Below are positions 4,048 through 6,310 of a DNA stretch of 6,310 nucleotides, one piece after another; positions within the stretch are counted from its first letter, which is position 1, and each line of letters opens with the position of its first letter. Made by a program: the position numbers and the translations under genes. The notes under the pieces are model-generated. The model was not told the DNA's origin and did not search any database. It saw only the letters and a list, made by a program, of their open reading frames with translations. The stretch is from Caulobacteraceae bacterium (GTDB taxonomy: Bacteria > Pseudomonadota > Alphaproteobacteria > Caulobacterales > Caulobacteraceae): positions 1 through 6,310 of the forward strand of contig CANKPO010000078.1 of assembly GCA_947484535.1 (NCBI GenBank), given 5' to 3'.

Positions 4048-6310
4048 ATGAACGACGCGAACGACAATGAAAACGACCGTCCCGACGGTTCGGCCGGCCA
4101 ATCCAACGGCCAACCCGGCGGCAGGGCTCCCCTGACGCTGAAGCCCCGTGCGGGTGCGGTCAGTGCAGGCACGGTGAAGCAAAGCTTCAGCCATGGCCGG
4201 TCCAAGACGGTGGTCGTGGAGACCAAGCGCCGCCGTGTTGACGGTGCGCCAAGCGGGCCTGCGCCTGCGCCGGTTCAGGCTGAGCGCCGCCCAGCCCCTG
4301 AGGCCGCTCGTCCGCAGGAGCCGCGTCCCCCGCGCCCTCAGCAGCCGCTTCAGACCAATCTGAATCTCTCGGCCGATGAGATGCGCGCCCGTCAGCGCGT
4401 CGTTGAAGCCGCGCGCGCGGAACAAGAACGCCAGGTGGCCGAACGCAAGGCGCTTGATGATGCGCGCCGCGCCGAGGAAGATGCAACGCGCCGCGCCGCC
4501 GCTGAGGCCCGCGCTGCTGAGGCTGCGCTTCAAGTCAAGATGGCTCCGCCGCCTGCTGCGGACGCCGCTGCGCCAGCACCGGTCAAGGCTGAAGCTCCGG
4601 CCCCGGCTCCTGCGCCCGTAGCCGTTGCTGCTCCGGCCCCTGCGCCGGTTGCGGTTCAGCCGCCACCCTATCGGGCTCCTGAGCCGATCCGTGCCGCGCC
4701 AACCCGTCAAGGCGAGCCGCGCCGCGATGATCGTCAGGCGACCACGACCTATCGCAGCGATGCGCCGCGTCCGGCTCCGACCGGTCCGCGTCCGCTGCGT
4801 GATGGGCAACGTCCAAACTCAGATCGTCAGGCCCCGCCCGCTCGCGCCGGTGAGACGGTTCGCTATTCGGCTCTGACGCCACGTCCCGCTCCACCGCGCC
4901 CTGGTGCTCCAGGTGCTCGCCCCGGCCCAGGGGGTCGCCAGGCCCCACCGTCGGCCCCGGTCACGCCCGATGTGCAACGCGCCGCGCGGACTGCCCCTCC
5001 GGGTGCAGGCAAGGACCGTCGTCCTCAGGATCTGGACGAGGATAGCATCAAGCGCGCCAAGGCCGCAGCGCCGGGCGGCAACGCCAAGGCTGTCAGCCGC
5101 GTTAAGGGTGCCCCTCAACGCCGAGAAGGCCGACTGACCATCCAAGCTGTCGCCGGTGATGGAGAATCTGCCGACCGCATGCGCTCGCTGGCCTCGGTTC
5201 GCCGGGCCCGTGAACGTGAGCGTGAAAAGCGCAAGGGCGGCGGCGCTCAGGATCAGATCAAGGTCACCCGTGACGTGGTCATTCCCGACGTCATCACCGT
5301 GCAGGAACTGTCACAGCGTATGGCCACCCGCGCCGTCGACGTGATCAAGTTCATGATGCGCCAAGGCATGATGCTCAAGATCAACGACGTGATCGATTCC
5401 GATACGGCGGAACTGATCGCCACGGAATTTGGCCACAATGTCACCCGCGTGTCGGAGTCTGACGTTGAAACCGGCTTCCTGTCGGCTGAAGATCACGATC
5501 AAGACACCGTCACCCGGCCTCCTGTGGTCGCGGTTATGGGTCACGTTGACCACGGCAAGACCAGCCTCTTGGACGCCTTGCGTTCTGCCGATGTGGCGGG
5601 CGGTGAGCATGGCGGCATTACCCAGCATATTGGGGCCTATCAGGTCCGCTTGCCTGAGGGCGACCGGGTTACCTTCCTCGATACACCCGGTCACGCGGCC
5701 TTCTCGGCCATGCGCGCGCGCGGTGCCAATGTCACCGACATCGTGGTTCTGGTTGTGGCCGGAGATGATGGGGTCATGCCTCAGACCATCGAAGCCATTC
5801 ACCATGCCAAGGCCGCCGGTGCGCCGATCATCGTCGCCGTCAACAAGATGGATAAGCCCGGTTCCGATGCCACGCGCGTCGTCAACGAGCTTCTGCAGCA
5901 CGAGATCGTGGTCGAAAGCCTCGGCGGTGACACCCAGATCATTGAGGTCTCTGCCCTCAAAAAGACCGGTCTGGACAAGCTGATCGAAGCCATTCTGATC
6001 CAAGCGGAAATGATGGACCTAAAGGCCAATCCGGATCGGACGGCTGAAGGTGTGGTCATTGAAGGCAAGCTCGACAAGGGACGCGGCCCTGTGGCCACGG
6101 TTCTGGTCAAGCGCGGCTCGCTCAAGCGCGGCGATATTGTCGTGGCCGGGGCCTCTTGGGGCCGCGTGCGCGCCCTGATCAACGAACGTGACGAACAGGT
6201 CCTGGTGGCGGAACCCTCCGTGCCTGTCGAAATTCTCGGCCTTGATATGCCTCCGAGCCCCGGCGAAGCCTTCGCTGTGGTGGAAAATGAGGCTCGCGCC
6301 CGTGAACTGA
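4048..6310 (+). CDS. infB: Translation initiation factor IF-2 (3' end outside window)
   Basis: IF2 is the GTPase that brings formyl-methionyl initiator tRNA to the 30S subunit and promotes 50S joining. 754 codons are present and the frame is still open at the edge. The order is an Asn/Asp-rich head (1-25); the IF2-associated segment [21 protein letters not shown] region (43-63); a Pro/Ala linker; a charged helix likely forming a coiled coil (about 110-161); a second Pro/Ala/Arg linker (165-350); the IF2_N fold (about 408-463); and the G domain. The G domain shows G1 GHVDHGKT (498-505), the G2 threonine in [10 protein letters not shown]3 DTPGH (545-549), G4 NKMD (599-602) and G5 SALKKTG (635-641). 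It is followed by the start of beta-barrel domain II ([20 protein letters not shown]). ATG 4048 is chosen because TAA 4036 lies in frame just upstream and the N-terminus matches the family. Its Shine-Dalgarno is poor. The TGA in the last three bases is out of frame. Confidence 0.96.
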   Translation, partial: MNDANDNENDRPDGSAGQSNGQPGGRAPLTLKPRAGAVSAGTVKQSFSHGRSKTVVVETKRRRVDGAPSGPAPAPVQAERRPAPEAARPQEPRPPRPQQPLQTNLNLSADEMRARQRVVEAARAEQERQVAERKALDDARRAEEDATRRAAAEARAAEAALQVKMAPPPAADAAAPAPVKAEAPAPAPAPVAVAAPAPAPVAVQPPPYRAPEPIRAAPTRQGEPRRDDRQATTTYRSDAPRPAPTGPRPLRDGQRPNSDRQAPPARAGETVRYSALTPRPAPPRPGAPGARPGPGGRQAPPSAPVTPDVQRAARTAPPGAGKDRRPQDLDEDSIKRAKAAAPGGNAKAVSRVKGAPQRREGRLTIQAVAGDGESADRMRSLASVRRAREREREKRKGGGAQDQIKVTRDVVIPDVITVQELSQRMATRAVDVIKFMMRQGMMLKINDVIDSDTAELIATEFGHNVTRVSESDVETGFLSAEDHDQDTVTRPPVVAVMGHVDHGKTSLLDALRSADVAGGEHGGITQHIGAYQVRLPEGDRVTFLDTPGHAAFSAMRARGANVTDIVVLVVAGDDGVMPQTIEAIHHAKAAGAPIIVAVNKMDKPGSDATRVVNELLQHEIVVESLGGDTQIIEVSALKKTGLDKLIEAILIQAEMMDLKANPDRTAEGVVIEGKLDKGRGPVATVLVKRGSLKRGDIVVAGASWGRVRALINERDEQVLVAEPSVPVEILGLDMPPSPGEAFAVVENEARAREL
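4600..4656 (+). repeat. 10-residue tandem repeat in the IF2 linker
   Basis: Residues 185-193 and 195-203 of IF2 are the same nine residues, APAPAPVAV, with a 30-nt period and an Ala between. A partial copy, APAPV, lies at 175-179. The two DNA copies differ at several third positions, so the repeat is not fresh and the composition seems to be kept at protein level. It extends the flexible Pro/Ala linker between the coiled coil and the G domain. Confidence 0.6.

Noticed and set aside
3985..4809. Long minus-strand frame opposite the infB 5' half
   Set aside because: Extremely Arg/Gly/Leu-rich shadow of the Pro/Ala/Arg linker of IF2. No family features, and the opposite strand is certain coding sequence.
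5311..6003. Minus-strand frame of 230 codons opposite the infB G domain
   Set aside because: Mirror of the conserved GTPase motifs; composition (Asp/His/Val) is that of an antisense artefact.
6308..6310. TGA at the right edge as the infB stop
   Set aside because: Out of the infB frame (codon CTG 6307-6309, then A), and domain II of IF2 is incomplete there.

Overview
The window is ordinary bacterial core genome on the + strand. It holds the 3' end of metK (S-adenosylmethionine synthetase), then trmB, rimP, nusA, a ylxR-type RNA-binding protein gene, and infB, which runs off the right edge. GC-rich codon use, the 'YlxR + L7Ae-like' two-domain protein between nusA and infB, and the N-terminal style of TrmB, RimP and IF2 all suggest an alphaproteobacterium. 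Caulobacterales (a Caulobacter/Asticcacaulis/Brevundimonas relative) is my best guess, made from memory of those families and not from a search.

Layout: 2-64 is the metK tail. 73-774 is trmB, 8 nt downstream and probably co-transcribed with metK. 775-923 is a 149-nt gap with a good sigma70-type promoter (-35 at 807-812, -10 at 830-835, 17-nt spacer), a 12-bp perfect palindrome (843-854) and a textbook intrinsic terminator (874-903) that lies between that promoter and rimP. 924-1487 is rimP with a TTG start. 1487-3121 is nusA, overlapping the rimP stop by one base. 3122-3259 is a structured 138-nt gap with two hairpins, a canonical G-quadruplex motif and another hairpin next to the Shine-Dalgarno. 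3260-3949 is ylxR, also with a TTG start. 3950-4047 is a 98-nt gap with two hairpins. 4048-6310 is infB without its 3' end.

How the genes work together: metK makes the SAM that TrmB uses to methylate tRNA guanine-46. RimP matures the 30S subunit, NusA controls pausing, termination and antitermination, the YlxR/L7Ae-like protein binds RNA, and IF2 delivers initiator tRNA. It is the familiar transcription-translation operon (E. coli metY-rimP-nusA-infB) without the tRNA gene in front. No mobile element, CRISPR array, tRNA or rRNA gene is visible. I found no undescribed protein system. What deserves a second look is regulatory: a terminator placed as an attenuator in front of the operon that encodes NusA itself, with a small ORF crossing it, and a G-quadruplex/hairpin leader in front of ylxR.
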